This document shows positions 19,001 through 27,519 of a stretch of DNA of 64,000 bases, piece by piece. A program made the position numbers and the translations under genes. The DNA lies in contig JAHBTL010000019.1 of the NCBI GenBank assembly GCA_019638615.1, positions 59,092 to 123,091 of the forward strand, in the 5' to 3' direction. The notes under the pieces are model-generated. The model had not been told where the DNA came from, did no database searches, and saw nothing but the letters and a program-made list of their open reading frames with translations. This DNA comes from Chitinophagaceae bacterium. GTDB taxonomy: Bacteria; Bacteroidota; Bacteroidia; Chitinophagales; Chitinophagaceae. Each line of letters opens with the position of its first letter. The first letter of the stretch is position 1.

Positions 19001-19255
19001 GTTCATTACGGGTTTATAGATGGGGGAGCAATGACCTCACCCGATAATGCGATTTTCGATCCGGTTGCTAATAAATGGATAGCGGAGAATGAGGGTATAG
19101 CCCCGGATATTGAACAAAAGATAGACGCCCTATCCGCATCCAAAGGAAGAGACATGCAACTGGAAAAAGCAGTCGAAGAAGTGTTAAGGCTTCTGGAAAA
19201 GGAACCAACGCCGAAAGTTGTGCATCCTGATTATTCAAAACCGGCTAAGAATTAG
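16034..19255 (+). CDS. Tricorn-like S41-family peptidase with TolB/PD40 propeller, PDZ and C-terminal protease domains
   Basis: 1073 residues with a signal peptide (about 1-25, ending SIAQG). The first about 560 residues carry PD40/TolB-type repeats (ADPHLSPDGLSIAFTSNRSGE, ARGWSPDGKNVLYAS, GSFSPDGKKIV, RPIWSPDGKQIAWFSD, EPTWSPDSRYIAFAD, MGITWSPDSKWLAYA), forming two propellers as in tricorn. Then follow a helical region with GELSVGHSF, a PDZ-like segment (KAKEGDFIIKIDGVDL) and the tail-specific protease core. The nucleophile is Ser959 in EMAGSGGDFFPW, with ENEGIAPDIE near the end. It probably trims peptides in the periplasm. Length agrees with the family; no part seems missing. Confidence 0.92.
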   Translation: MPIAKPFYITAFLILTFLIQNFSIAQGTRLLRQPSLSSKHIAFEYGADIWIVDKNGGEARRITSTQAVEADPHLSPDGLSIAFTSNRSGEANVYVVSIEGGTPARLTWYPSPSFARGWSPDGKNVLYASTRETAPSDYCRLWTVPVKGGPSRLLSSPFGFDGSFSPDGKKIVVDRVSRWDVEWRGYRGGQNTALQILDINSLAEKAIPNERTYDKHPAWIGNMVYFLSDRSDIMNIWSFDPGNNQLTQVTHVKHADIKWLDGNENELVYEWNGYLHLLDRASGKAQQLTINVSGDFPWAETKWENVSSKVSGASLSPTGKRILVEARGEIFTVPVENGDVRNITQSSGAADRRPIWSPDGKQIAWFSDAGGNGYALHIANQDASNIVKTISIGDAKMAWEPTWSPDSRYIAFADNKVRIKVLELSSGKITTVDTGGLNIERGNMGITWSPDSKWLAYAKTAANNFRRIHVWFMETNKKTALTDPMADAVAPAWDRDGRYLYFLASTSIALRSGWANTSSMTAKPTFGGYIVVLRKEDPTPFPLKSDEEPDSTADNKKAKDTTAKSKAVRIDLENIDKRILALPVPQANYDNMIAGPKGTVFISAENTLSKFSIESKKLEDFAKGINDASVSANGEKILLRSGGESWRVVSTAKAPSPDEGKVTMVLKMELNRIAEWKQIFEEAYRYERDYFYDPDLHGRNWQDVWDRYSPLVPYIRHRSDLTYILDQVGGELSVGHSFVFGGDFPAVEKNDIGLLGADLVQKEGRWQIKKIFTTESWNPGLFAPLAQPDLKAKEGDFIIKIDGVDLTADTDPYSLLQGKANKQTVLMVNNKPAADGAWKIIVSPIDNEDGLRQRAWVEDNRRKVDELSKGKLGYIWVPNTGGPGFVSFNRYYFAQQDKEGAVIDERYNGGGLLDDYMVDLMVRRLRAAYTNEVPGGAAGRLPAGILGPKALLINEMAGSGGDFFPWAFRHQKVGPLIGTRTWGGLVKSSVHYGFIDGGAMTSPDNAIFDPVANKWIAENEGIAPDIEQKIDALSASKGRDMQLEKAVEEVLRLLEKEPTPKVVHPDYSKPAKN

Positions 19256-19374
19256 CGCTGACCGGGAAGTTGTGTGCAGAACGAAAAATTAAAATGCGCC
19301 CTGTTCAGAAGTTTTGCCGGGGATGCAGCGATCGTCAAATGGTATACGCATCCGGTTATAAATGATTTAAATGT

Positions 19375-21483
19375 TTACTCCAGGCAAAATGCAACATAGG
19401 CATCTCCCGACGGGGAGCCTACTTTTCCACCACCACCTGCTGCTATTACAATATACTGTTTGCCCCCCATCATATAGGTTGCGGGTGTGGCATAACCGCC
19501 TGCCGGTAGTTTGTGCTCCCATAAAAGTTTACCGTTGTTCTTATCAAAAATCCTGAATTTCTCATCGTAGGTAGCGCCAATCATTACCAGTCCGCCGGCA
19601 GTCACTACGGCTCCACCCAGGTTGGGCGTGCCGGTTTGCGGAATGCCTTTTTCAGTCAGCTCAGGATATTCTCCCAATGGTATCTGCCATAATATTTCAC
19701 CTTTGTTCAGGTCTATGGCATTCAGCGTTCCCCACGGAGGCTGAACACCGGGATAACCGTTCTGGTCTGTAAGAGCGATCCAGCCATTGTGTACATAACG
19801 GTAATTTCCCCGCACGCTGTCTTTGGCACGCTGCTGCGAACCGGATGGTTTTTCAAACAAAAAATCGATCAATGCTTTTTTATCTTCCGGCGACAGGTTG
19901 GGGAAGGCTGGCATTTGTCCCTTGCCGGTTTGTAGCAATTCACCTACCTGTTTTTCCGAATATTTTCCCTGCAGCTTTAACAGTGATGGATATACCGGGG
20001 TGCCTTTCCTGTCGGCGCCATGACACATGGTACAATTATTAAGGGTATAAATTTTTTCGCCCTGTGGTATACTTTCTGTTTCGTTCACAGCCACGGCTTT
20101 CATTTTAATAAGCAATGGCACTTCATTGGCGTTTACATACATCACACCGGCGTAGGGATCTACCGATGCGCCGCCCCATTCGGCGCCGCCACGGGTTCCC
20201 GGAAACTGTACTACGCCTGCTGTATCGGGTGGCAGGTAGATGCTACCCTTTTTAGCCCCCTTTATTTTTTCGGTTACATACCTGTACGAAGTATCTGAAA
20301 TACGGACCACATCGCTGTCACCGTAATAGTGGCGTACAAATGGCTTCGGCTTAACAGGAAAAGGCTGGGTAGGCCAGGTTTGTTCTCCCAGTAAGGCAGA
20401 CGGCGGCACGGGTTTTTCTTCTATGGGAAAAACAGGCTTGCCGGTTACACGATCAAATAAAAATACCATTCCCATTTTAGTGACCTGCGCTACCGCTTCA
20501 ATTTTTTCCCCTTCGTTTATAACATCCACCAATACGGGAGGCGCGGGCAGATCATAATCCCACAAATCGTGGTGCACCAGTTGGTAATGCCATAGCCTTT
20601 CGCCTGTAGCGGCGTTCAATGCCACCAGACAGTTGCCGAAAAGATTTTGTCCTTTGCGGTTGCCTCCGTAAAAATCAAATGCCGGCGAGCCCAGGGGAAT
20701 GTATACTATTCCTTTTTCTTCGTCCATGCTCATGCCGGCCCAGCAGTTCACACCGCCGGTTTCTTTATACGCTTCGGCATCCCAGGTCTCATGCCCGAAT
20801 TCTCCGGGTTGGGGAATGCTGTGAAATGTCCATACAATTTTGCCCGACTCGGTATCGTAGGCGCGCACGAATCCCGGTGCGGCATCGTATCCTTCTCCCA
20901 ACGCCGTACCCTGTATCAAAAGGTTTTTGTAAATAATACCGGGAGTAGTGGCCCATACCGATAAAGTGGAAGGCTCGCGCCCCAATCCTTCACGCAGATC
21001 TATCTTTCCTTCTTTTCCAAACGAAGGGATCAATGTGCCGTTGACAGCGTCGAGCGCATACAGCCATACTCCCGCGGAGAAAAATATTCTTTTATCTTCT
21101 CCTTCTTCCCGGTAAGTAACCCCACGGTTAACGCCGGTCGCTTCTTCATTTACAAAGGGATCGAATTTCCATAGCTCTTTGCCTGTGCCGGCATCCAGCG
21201 CTATCAGCTTTAACCTGGGCGAAGTAAGATACATCCTGTTGCCAACGATAATGGGATTGCACTGGATGGCAGAGCGGTTGCCTTCCCGGGCATCGCCACA
21301 GCGGTAAGTCCAGGCAACTTTAAGCTGGTTGAGATTGGTTGTATTAATCTGGCTGAGTGCCGAATAGCCTGTACTGGCCTTATCTCCCCGGTAAACCTGC
21401 CAGGTATTATAAGGAGAGGAAGATGGTTCACAGGAACAAAGTGCAACCAGGCACACCACGATTATATACTTACATGAATGCAT
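19375..21483 (-). CDS. PQQ-dependent dehydrogenase (membrane-anchored quinoprotein) with inserted cytochrome c domain
   Basis: 702 residues. The N-terminus (MHSCKYIIVVCLVALCSCEP) looks like a lipoprotein signal, so the enzyme is likely anchored in the outer membrane or inner-membrane periplasmic face. The body is a quinoprotein propeller (NTWQVYRGDKASTGYSALSQ, LKVAWTYRCGD, HDLWDYDLPAPPVLVD, GGAEWGGASVDP). A c-type heme domain is inserted at about residues 465-540, with heme motif CTMCH (484-488) and a candidate Met ligand in GQMPAFPNL; the last propeller blades follow it (PPWGTLNAIDLNKGEILWQIPLGEY). It oxidises an alcohol or sugar, passing electrons through PQQ and heme. No PQQ synthesis genes are in the window. 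Confidence 0.88.
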   Translation of the reverse strand: MHSCKYIIVVCLVALCSCEPSSSPYNTWQVYRGDKASTGYSALSQINTTNLNQLKVAWTYRCGDAREGNRSAIQCNPIIVGNRMYLTSPRLKLIALDAGTGKELWKFDPFVNEEATGVNRGVTYREEGEDKRIFFSAGVWLYALDAVNGTLIPSFGKEGKIDLREGLGREPSTLSVWATTPGIIYKNLLIQGTALGEGYDAAPGFVRAYDTESGKIVWTFHSIPQPGEFGHETWDAEAYKETGGVNCWAGMSMDEEKGIVYIPLGSPAFDFYGGNRKGQNLFGNCLVALNAATGERLWHYQLVHHDLWDYDLPAPPVLVDVINEGEKIEAVAQVTKMGMVFLFDRVTGKPVFPIEEKPVPPSALLGEQTWPTQPFPVKPKPFVRHYYGDSDVVRISDTSYRYVTEKIKGAKKGSIYLPPDTAGVVQFPGTRGGAEWGGASVDPYAGVMYVNANEVPLLIKMKAVAVNETESIPQGEKIYTLNNCTMCHGADRKGTPVYPSLLKLQGKYSEKQVGELLQTGKGQMPAFPNLSPEDKKALIDFLFEKPSGSQQRAKDSVRGNYRYVHNGWIALTDQNGYPGVQPPWGTLNAIDLNKGEILWQIPLGEYPELTEKGIPQTGTPNLGGAVVTAGGLVMIGATYDEKFRIFDKNNGKLLWEHKLPAGGYATPATYMMGGKQYIVIAAGGGGKVGSPSGDAYVAFCLE

Positions 21484-21596
21484 ATTGAATTAAGAGACGC
21501 CGGCTTGCATAAACTAATCTGTTGTTGCAGAAATAAATTAAACAAAGCTTTGTAAATGAGTGAAGGGCAATATTGCTTGTGGGCAAAGTAAGAAAT

Positions 21597-22691
21597 CTAT
21601 GATATGGCACGGATGTATTTTTCCATTTCATGCTGTGTGCCTATTGTAATTCTCGACCATTTTCCCTGTTCCTCCCATATACCCGTTCCTGTAATATGGT
21701 TAAGCGCAAGCTGTCGGGTATAATCTTTTTTGTAATGCTCCAGCGAAAAATAAACAAAGTTGGTGTACGAGGGAATGCAGGGGATACCCATTCGTTCCAT
21801 TTGTTCCATGGTATATTTCCTGGAATGCTGAATGCGTGTATATACACTTTTTACAAACTGCTTATCCTGCAGGGAGGCAATGGCCGCGGCGGCAGATACC
21901 ACACTGATGCTGCCATTGGGCCAGGGCTGCAAGCCGGCAAACAGTTCAATGGTTTCGGGGTGTGCAATAGCATAACCCGCCCGGGCGCCGGCAAGCCCGT
22001 AAATTTTTGAAAAGGTTTTTGCTATTACCAGGTTCTTATTTTCGTGTACAAGATCACACAACGATTTTTCTTCCGTAAAATCAATATAAGCTTCGTCAAC
22101 CAGGACAATGGCTTTTTTCGATGCTTCTGTAACAAAATCAACCAGCTCTTTTCTTGCACACAAAGTGCCGGTGGGATTGTTGGGATTGCAGATATACACG
22201 ATACAGGTGTCAGACTTGATAGCGCTTAAAACCGCTGGCAGGTTTATTTTCTTACCGGTGGTAAGTGGCACAACAATTCTTTCAACGCCAAACTTTTCAG
22301 CGATACCGGTCCAGTAATTAAAAGAAGGAGATGGTGAAACAGTGCTGCCTTTTTTCAATGCGGCAATGCGGGCGGCTATATCCAGCACTTCGGTAGAGCC
22401 GGCGCTCGTTAAAATGTTGTCTGCAGATACATTGTTCTTTTTTGCAAGCGCTGCACGAAGTGTATCGGTCAGGTTCCTTGTATACCTGTTGCTAAGGGAG
22501 ATATGGTCTGCCATTGCCTTTTTTGCCAGGGGTGAAGGGCCATAAGGGTTTTCGTTTGCAACAAGCCTTATAGGCTCATCGTCGGCGGGAAAATTGCCGG
22601 CCGGCGCCGCTATTGTTTCGAATTTGCCGATTCCAAGGCCGGCCATACCCAGCCCCATTTGTTTCAGCCAGTTCCTCCTGTTGGTTACCAT
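21597..22691 (-). CDS. Tat-exported PLP-dependent aminotransferase, histidinol-phosphate aminotransferase-like
   Basis: 364 residues of fold-type I aminotransferase. The N-terminus has a twin-arginine signal (TNRRNWLKQMGLGMAGLGIG), so a PLP enzyme appears to be exported folded. Family motifs are LVANENPYGPSPLAKKAM, YICNPNNPTGTL, VLVDEAYIDFTE and the Schiff-base lysine in AKTFSKIYGLAGARAGYAIA. It resembles HisC in sequence, but with a Tat signal and no his genes nearby it is unlikely to serve histidine synthesis. Comparable Tat-tagged HisC-like proteins are seen in this phylum with unknown substrates. It precedes, on the same strand, the PQQ dehydrogenase gene 113 bp downstream. Confidence 0.85.
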   Translation of the reverse strand: MVTNRRNWLKQMGLGMAGLGIGKFETIAAPAGNFPADDEPIRLVANENPYGPSPLAKKAMADHISLSNRYTRNLTDTLRAALAKKNNVSADNILTSAGSTEVLDIAARIAALKKGSTVSPSPSFNYWTGIAEKFGVERIVVPLTTGKKINLPAVLSAIKSDTCIVYICNPNNPTGTLCARKELVDFVTEASKKAIVLVDEAYIDFTEEKSLCDLVHENKNLVIAKTFSKIYGLAGARAGYAIAHPETIELFAGLQPWPNGSISVVSAAAAIASLQDKQFVKSVYTRIQHSRKYTMEQMERMGIPCIPSYTNFVYFSLEHYKKDYTRQLALNHITGTGIWEEQGKWSRITIGTQHEMEKYIRAIS

Positions 22692-23138
22692 ACAAGGTAG
22701 TTTTAAAAATGAAGTGAATAAATTGATCTATCGCATATATTGTAAGAATGTTACAGTGTGCCGAAAATTTTTAAATGCCCGGGTGATGCATTGGCTAAAG
22801 TTCGTATTTTTTATTCAGACCTGTTCGCGGGAGGCAGATGTAGGAGGAATCTATTGCAAAAGGCTATAAATATGAAAGCAGTGACTGGCGCGGAGGTAGA
22901 TGCCTCAAAGCAAGCTGTTGCTATAGTATAAAAAGCTTGTCTGCCAAGGAAAGAATGTATCTGCCCCGTATCTTCTCGGGTGCATTTCAAATTGTCGCTG
23001 CATATTTAGCTGCCCTCACCCTTTTTATTCCCTCTCCGCACAGCGGCGAGTGAAAAGTGGTGCGACAATTTGGAATGCACCCTATCTGCTCTTACACACC
23101 TTAAAATTCCAAAGTTTTGCTACCTTGGATAAAATTTA
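22692..23138. other. Divergent spacer carrying a MITE-like element
   Basis: 447 bp between divergent genes. The part from 22978 to 23082 is the repeat listed next. The rest shows no ORF. TTTTG CTACCTTGG (about 23115-23129) is a weak match to a -7 element for the gene at 23139. Confidence 0.5.
22978..23082 (+). repeat. MITE-like element, copy A
   Basis: 105 bp with terminal inverted repeats: GGGTGCATTTCAAATTGTCG at the left and, read on the other strand, GGGTGCATTCCAAATTGTCG at the right (19 of 20 matching). The interior contains CCCTCACCC and TATTCCCTCTCC. It aligns in inverted orientation with the element at 11993-12230. It is too short to encode anything and no transposase is present in the window. 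Confidence 0.75.
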
Positions 23139-24584
23139 ATGATTATGCCTGTCCACACGAAAAATACGACCCGTAGAAAATTTATCGGCAACACGTCATT
23201 GGCTGCCGCCGGTTTTTTTATTGTTCCACGCCATGTGTTAGGAAAAGGATATATAGCCCCCAGCGACAAACTTAATATTGCAGGTATTGGCGCCGGCGGA
23301 AAAGCCAATGTGAATATTCCTTATGCCTATAATAAAGGCACTGATAATATTGTTGCCTTGTGCGATGTGGATGACAGGCAGGCTGTGGAAAACCGGAAGC
23401 TATTTCCCAAAGCGCCTTACTACCGCGACTTCAGGAAGATGCTTGAAAAGGAAAATAAAAATATTGACGCTGTTATTATTACCACCCCCGATCACATGCA
23501 CGCTGTACAGGCATTGGCCGTTATGCAAATGGGCAAGCATGTATATTGCGAAAAGCCGCTTACGCATGATATTTACGAGGCAAGAATATTAACCAGGGCG
23601 GCCGATAAATACAAAGTAGTTACCCAAATGGGAAACCAGGGCAGCAGCGGTGACGATACCCGTCGTATAGAAACCTGGGTGCAGGATGGTTTAATCGGTG
23701 AGGTACGTACGGTGCATGTATGGACCAATCGTCCTACCTGGCCACAGGGAGTGCCGGCACCGCAAGGTAAATTTGCAATTCCTAAAGAGGTAGATTGGGA
23801 ACTATGGCTGGGCACTGCGCCTTACCGCGATTTTAATCCTGCCTACCTTCCTGCCATATGGCGCGGCTGGACTGATTTTGGAACAGGCTCTCTTGGCGAT
23901 ATGGGATGCCATTTCATTGATGTGCCCTACAGGGCATTAAAGCTTGGCTATCCCGTATCGGTGGAAACAAGCGTTGGTTCCGTATATACAGGATTCTTCC
24001 AGGAAGCTATTTATCCCGACAGCTATCCTCCTTCTGCCAAAACACATATACAATTCCCTGCACGCGAAGGAATGCCTGAAGTAGAAATGGTATGGTATGA
24101 CGGTGGTATTAAACCCAAACGCCCGGAAGAGTTATTGCCCGATGAAGAAATGGGAGAATGGGATGGAGGCATTATTTTCGAAGGATCGAAAGGAAAGATC
24201 ATGGCAGGGCTGTTCGGCAGGAACCCAACGTTGCTGCCTACCCGAAAAATGCAGGAAACGGAATTGCCCAAATCGAAATTTGAGCTGGTGGAAGGAAGTA
24301 CGGAGGGGCACCAGCAACAATGGGTAAAAGCATGTAAAAAAGGCTATGGAGCGTACACGAGCTCTTCGTTCGATAAATCAGGTCCATTGACAGAAACCGT
24401 ATTAATGGGCAACCTTGCTGTGCACAGCTATAATTATTTTGAGAAAGATGCGAAGGGTGAAAGAAAATTTCCCGGCAGGAAAAAACTGCTGTGGGATGGT
24501 GAAAATATGCGGATCACCAATTTTGAGCCTGCCAACAGGTTTGTACGCAGGCAATACAGGGGCAACTGGAAGCTGGAATTATAA
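23139..24584 (+). CDS. Tat-exported Gfo/Idh/MocA-family oxidoreductase
   Basis: 481 residues. A twin-arginine signal (NTTRRKFIGNTSLAAAGFFI) precedes a Rossmann domain (LNIAGIGAGGKANVNI, LCDVDD, VIITTPDHMHAVQALAVM) and the family motif YCEKPLTHDIYEARIL, whose lysine lies in the catalytic site. The C-terminal half is the usual alpha/beta sheet domain with GWTDFGTGSLGDMGCHFIDVPYRAL. Members act on sugars, inositols or glycans using a tightly held NAD(P). The substrate is unknown. ATG 23139 or 23145 could start it. A strong terminator lies at 24684-24726. Confidence 0.88.
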   Translation: MIMPVHTKNTTRRKFIGNTSLAAAGFFIVPRHVLGKGYIAPSDKLNIAGIGAGGKANVNIPYAYNKGTDNIVALCDVDDRQAVENRKLFPKAPYYRDFRKMLEKENKNIDAVIITTPDHMHAVQALAVMQMGKHVYCEKPLTHDIYEARILTRAADKYKVVTQMGNQGSSGDDTRRIETWVQDGLIGEVRTVHVWTNRPTWPQGVPAPQGKFAIPKEVDWELWLGTAPYRDFNPAYLPAIWRGWTDFGTGSLGDMGCHFIDVPYRALKLGYPVSVETSVGSVYTGFFQEAIYPDSYPPSAKTHIQFPAREGMPEVEMVWYDGGIKPKRPEELLPDEEMGEWDGGIIFEGSKGKIMAGLFGRNPTLLPTRKMQETELPKSKFELVEGSTEGHQQQWVKACKKGYGAYTSSSFDKSGPLTETVLMGNLAVHSYNYFEKDAKGERKFPGRKKLLWDGENMRITNFEPANRFVRRQYRGNWKLEL

Positions 24585-24683
24585 AAAGCCGGATTGGCTG
24601 CCCTGCGTTGGTTTAGGTATTGCCCGGAAATAATGCTGAACCCTGATCTGCAGCAAAATCCCGGATGGGAGCAATTAATGTTT

Positions 24684-24726
24684 GAAGATATTGAGGTTTA
24701 TTGCACAACCTCATTATCTTCTTTTT
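24684..24726 (+). terminator. Strong rho-independent terminator
   Basis: GAAGATATTGAGGTT (24684-24698) pairs with AACCTCATTATCTTC with one mismatch, giving a 15-bp stem and 8-nt loop, followed by five T. It ends transcription of the oxidoreductase gene. Confidence 0.85.
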
Positions 24727-24864
24727 GAAGCGTGCGTTAGAGTATGCTTGCAATATTCTTTAACAGGATAGAGTATAGTCCAACTTGAATATTCCTCTCT
24801 GTACAGGACAAAGTATATATCATTAAACCATAAAAAATACGCTTAATACAGTCTTCTGCAACGT

Positions 24865-26031
24865 ATGTACTCAAGAAGAGTGTTTATAAAAAACTATTCC
24901 TTGCCGGGGCTAGCCGTGGTTACGGCCCCTTCCTGGCTTTCGGTAGACAGCAGGTGTGAGGGCAAAATGGCGTTTCTGAGTCCGGTGGATGGCGATATCC
25001 TACACCGGTATGATGGAACGATGACGGAAAATTTTTTGAAAACGACAGTAAAAGTTACGGCTCCGGCAGGTAGCATATTGACTGTTAACGGCGTAAAAAC
25101 AGTGTATAACAATGGCATATATACTGCAGAAGTAACGATGCAGGATTTCGAAAATGTGATTGAACTGGCGGAGATAAAAACAAAATCAAAAAAGAGAATA
25201 ACTGTATACTGGCTGAAAAACCTGGCCGATAAATACCGGTTATCCATTGATGATGCGGTCTGGTTCTTAAAAGATATACAGGCCCATGCGGAGGCTTATC
25301 GCTCCTTGTTTGATAATCCTTTTCTCGGGTTCCTGAAGCAACTGCATGATGCACATGGCACAAAAGTTCATCTTAATATTTTTTTTCAAAGCGATGATTT
25401 CAATCTCACTCAAATGACGGATAAGTTTAAAAATGAGTGGAGAGCAAATGCAGATTGGCTGCAACTGAGTTTTCATGCAAAAGCCGAATTTCCGGATGAC
25501 CCGTACAAATTTGCAGGGTATGCACAGGTAAAGGAAGAATGTGAAGACGTGATAAAAGAAATACGAAGGTTTGCCGGCGAAGAGCTGGCAGCCTCTATAA
25601 CCACGCTTCACTGGGGCGAAGTTCCGGTGGAAGTATCAAGGGCGTTGAGGGATGCGGGCTACTCCACGCAGTTGTGTGATTTTAATGTGGATGACGGACT
25701 GCCACCATGTTCGTATTACCTGGATATTCTGCAGAGACGGCACATCAATAAAAGGTTTGTATGGCGCGACAACAGGGAAGGAATCATATTTGTAAAAAGC
25801 AGTATTATTATCGACACAAAAAAGCAGCATGAAATCCTTCCTTACCTGGACAGGTATGAACAGCAGTCGCGAAAACCTCCCTATGCTGATTTGCTGATCC
25901 ATGAACAATACTTTTATGAGCATTATCATAACTACCAGCCTGATTACAGGCAAAAGGTATTCACTGCTGTTCAGTGGGCTGAAAAAAATGGATATGCACC
26001 GGCTTTTTTTTATGAAACTGCTAATAGATGA
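24865..26031 (+). CDS. Secreted protein, possible polysaccharide-deacetylase (NodB)-like
   Basis: 388 residues. The N-terminus (MYSRRVFIKNYSLPGLAVV) looks like a degenerate Tat or Sec signal. Residues about 35-115 form a small beta domain (FLSPVDGDILHRYDG, TVKVTAPAGSILTVNGV) of Ig-like type. The rest has deacetylase-like elements: LSIDDAVWFLKDI, KVHLNIFFQSDDF, DWLQLSFHAKAEFPDDPY and LLIHEQYFYEHY, which could be the metal Asp and His sites of a NodB fold. I cannot confirm activity. The next gene starts 1 bp after its stop, so the two are an operon. Confidence 0.55.
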   Translation: MYSRRVFIKNYSLPGLAVVTAPSWLSVDSRCEGKMAFLSPVDGDILHRYDGTMTENFLKTTVKVTAPAGSILTVNGVKTVYNNGIYTAEVTMQDFENVIELAEIKTKSKKRITVYWLKNLADKYRLSIDDAVWFLKDIQAHAEAYRSLFDNPFLGFLKQLHDAHGTKVHLNIFFQSDDFNLTQMTDKFKNEWRANADWLQLSFHAKAEFPDDPYKFAGYAQVKEECEDVIKEIRRFAGEELAASITTLHWGEVPVEVSRALRDAGYSTQLCDFNVDDGLPPCSYYLDILQRRHINKRFVWRDNREGIIFVKSSIIIDTKKQHEILPYLDRYEQQSRKPPYADLLIHEQYFYEHYHNYQPDYRQKVFTAVQWAEKNGYAPAFFYETANR

Positions 26032-26032
26032 T

Positions 26033-27415
26033 ATGATGTATACCGGAAAACAAAATACTTACCTGGTTGCAGTAAAGTTACTGTGGCTCACAATAATCCT
26101 CGGGAATGTTTTTTCATTGCATGCCCAGCAGATCAAAGTGGGCGTTTTTAATGCAGATGTTACGCCTCCCGTGGGAAGCCCGGTGGCATATGCTGTTACA
26201 CGATCTGTCATGGATCCGCTCAGTGCCAGAGGCGTTGTGATACTTCTTTCAAATGAAAAGCCGGTTGTGTTGTGCGCCGTAGACTGGATTGGGATAGCCA
26301 ACGAAGGATTGGAAATATGGCAAAAAGAACTGGCCGCCGCTGCTCATACAACAACAGACCGTGTGTCGGTACATGCGCTTCACCAGCATGACGGGGTACA
26401 CTGCGATTTTACAATGGCAGGAATTATGAGCAAATATGGAATAGTCAACGCCCCGTTTGATACTGCCTTTCAGCTTTCCGCTATTCAGCGTGTAGCCGGT
26501 GCTGTTGGTATGGCTGTACGTGCGGCGCAACCGGTAACACATATAGGATTCGGGGAAGCCAAAGTGGAAAAAGTAGCATCGAACCGGCGGATACTGGGTG
26601 ATGATGGCAAGGTGAAAATGATCCGGTGGAGCAAAACAACTGATCCTGCCGCTATTGCAGCGCCGGAAGGATTGATCGATCCCTGGTTGAAATGTGTAAG
26701 TTTCTGGAACAATGAAAAGCCGGTGGCGGTGATGACCTATTATGCCACCCATCCCCAGAGTTATTATGGCAAAGGAGATGTGACCTGTGAGTTTGTGGGC
26801 ATTGCGCGCAACGATCGGGAATCAAAGACAGGAATGCCTCATATACATTTTAACGGGGCCGGCGGCGATATAACTGCGGGGAAATACAACGATGGTTCCG
26901 AGGCGATGCGTCCTGTACTTGCAAGCCGCATGGAACAGGCAATGGCAGAAGCATGGCAGCAAACGCAAAAGATATTGCTTGTTGAAAAAGATATTTCCTG
27001 GAAAAATGTTGAAGTGCGGCTTCCGCTGGGAAAAAATATTATTGAACAGCAACTGAGGGATACCCTTGCCAGTAAAACGGCCTCGCGCTCCGACCTGTTG
27101 GCCGCGTCAGAAAAGCTGGCCTGGTATCAACGGTCTGTTGCAGGTCAAAAAGTAAATATTTCTTCGCTGCGGCTGGGAAAAGTATGGTTGCTGAATTTGC
27201 CCGGAGAATTGTTTGTAGACTACCAGCTGGCTGCGCAGAAAATGCGTAAAAAAGACCATGTTTGCACCGCCGCTTACGAAGAATATGGGCCCGGGTATAT
27301 TGGCACCAAAGCATCTTATTCCCAGGGAGGGTATGAAACAAGCGGGATTGTTTCCGGTGTTGATCCTGGGGTGGAAAAGGTAATAAAAAGAGCAATGAGG
27401 AAAGTATTGAAATAA
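26033..27415 (+). CDS. Secreted neutral/alkaline non-lysosomal ceramidase-like protein
   Basis: About 460 residues from ATG 26033 or 26036; the first codons (MYTGKQNTYLVAVKLLWLTIILGNVFSLHAQQ) make a signal peptide. The mature protein starts IKVGVFNADVTPPVGSPV, the hallmark opening of the neutral ceramidase N-terminal domain. It continues with HALHQHDGVHCDFTMAG and YYATHPQSYYGKGDVTCEF, which hold histidines suited to the family's zinc site. Many Bacteroidota members of this family are annotated as hypothetical and may cleave other amides or esters. It directly follows the deacetylase-like gene and ends before a terminator. Confidence 0.7.
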   Translation: MMYTGKQNTYLVAVKLLWLTIILGNVFSLHAQQIKVGVFNADVTPPVGSPVAYAVTRSVMDPLSARGVVILLSNEKPVVLCAVDWIGIANEGLEIWQKELAAAAHTTTDRVSVHALHQHDGVHCDFTMAGIMSKYGIVNAPFDTAFQLSAIQRVAGAVGMAVRAAQPVTHIGFGEAKVEKVASNRRILGDDGKVKMIRWSKTTDPAAIAAPEGLIDPWLKCVSFWNNEKPVAVMTYYATHPQSYYGKGDVTCEFVGIARNDRESKTGMPHIHFNGAGGDITAGKYNDGSEAMRPVLASRMEQAMAEAWQQTQKILLVEKDISWKNVEVRLPLGKNIIEQQLRDTLASKTASRSDLLAASEKLAWYQRSVAGQKVNISSLRLGKVWLLNLPGELFVDYQLAAQKMRKKDHVCTAAYEEYGPGYIGTKASYSQGGYETSGIVSGVDPGVEKVIKRAMRKVLK

Positions 27416-27484
27416 CCCGCCTTTACAACCAATATGCAATTTGAGTTTTGGCGTATTGCATTGTATAAAAAACGGGATATGAAA

Positions 27485-27518
27485 GGGAGAGCGAGTTTAT
27501 CCCTGCTCTCCCTGTGCT
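27485..27518. terminator. Terminator between convergent genes
   Basis: GGGAGAGC (27485-27492) pairs with GCTCTCCC (27505-27512), and GTGCTTTT follows. It lies between the ceramidase-like gene and the convergent Gfo/Idh/MocA gene ending at 27520. Confidence 0.6.
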
Positions 27519-27519
27519 T

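Noticed and set aside
21510-21535. Another polycysteine ORF (TGTTGTTGC on the plus strand)
   Set aside because: The frame lacks a nearby ATG and no sulfur gene follows on that strand.
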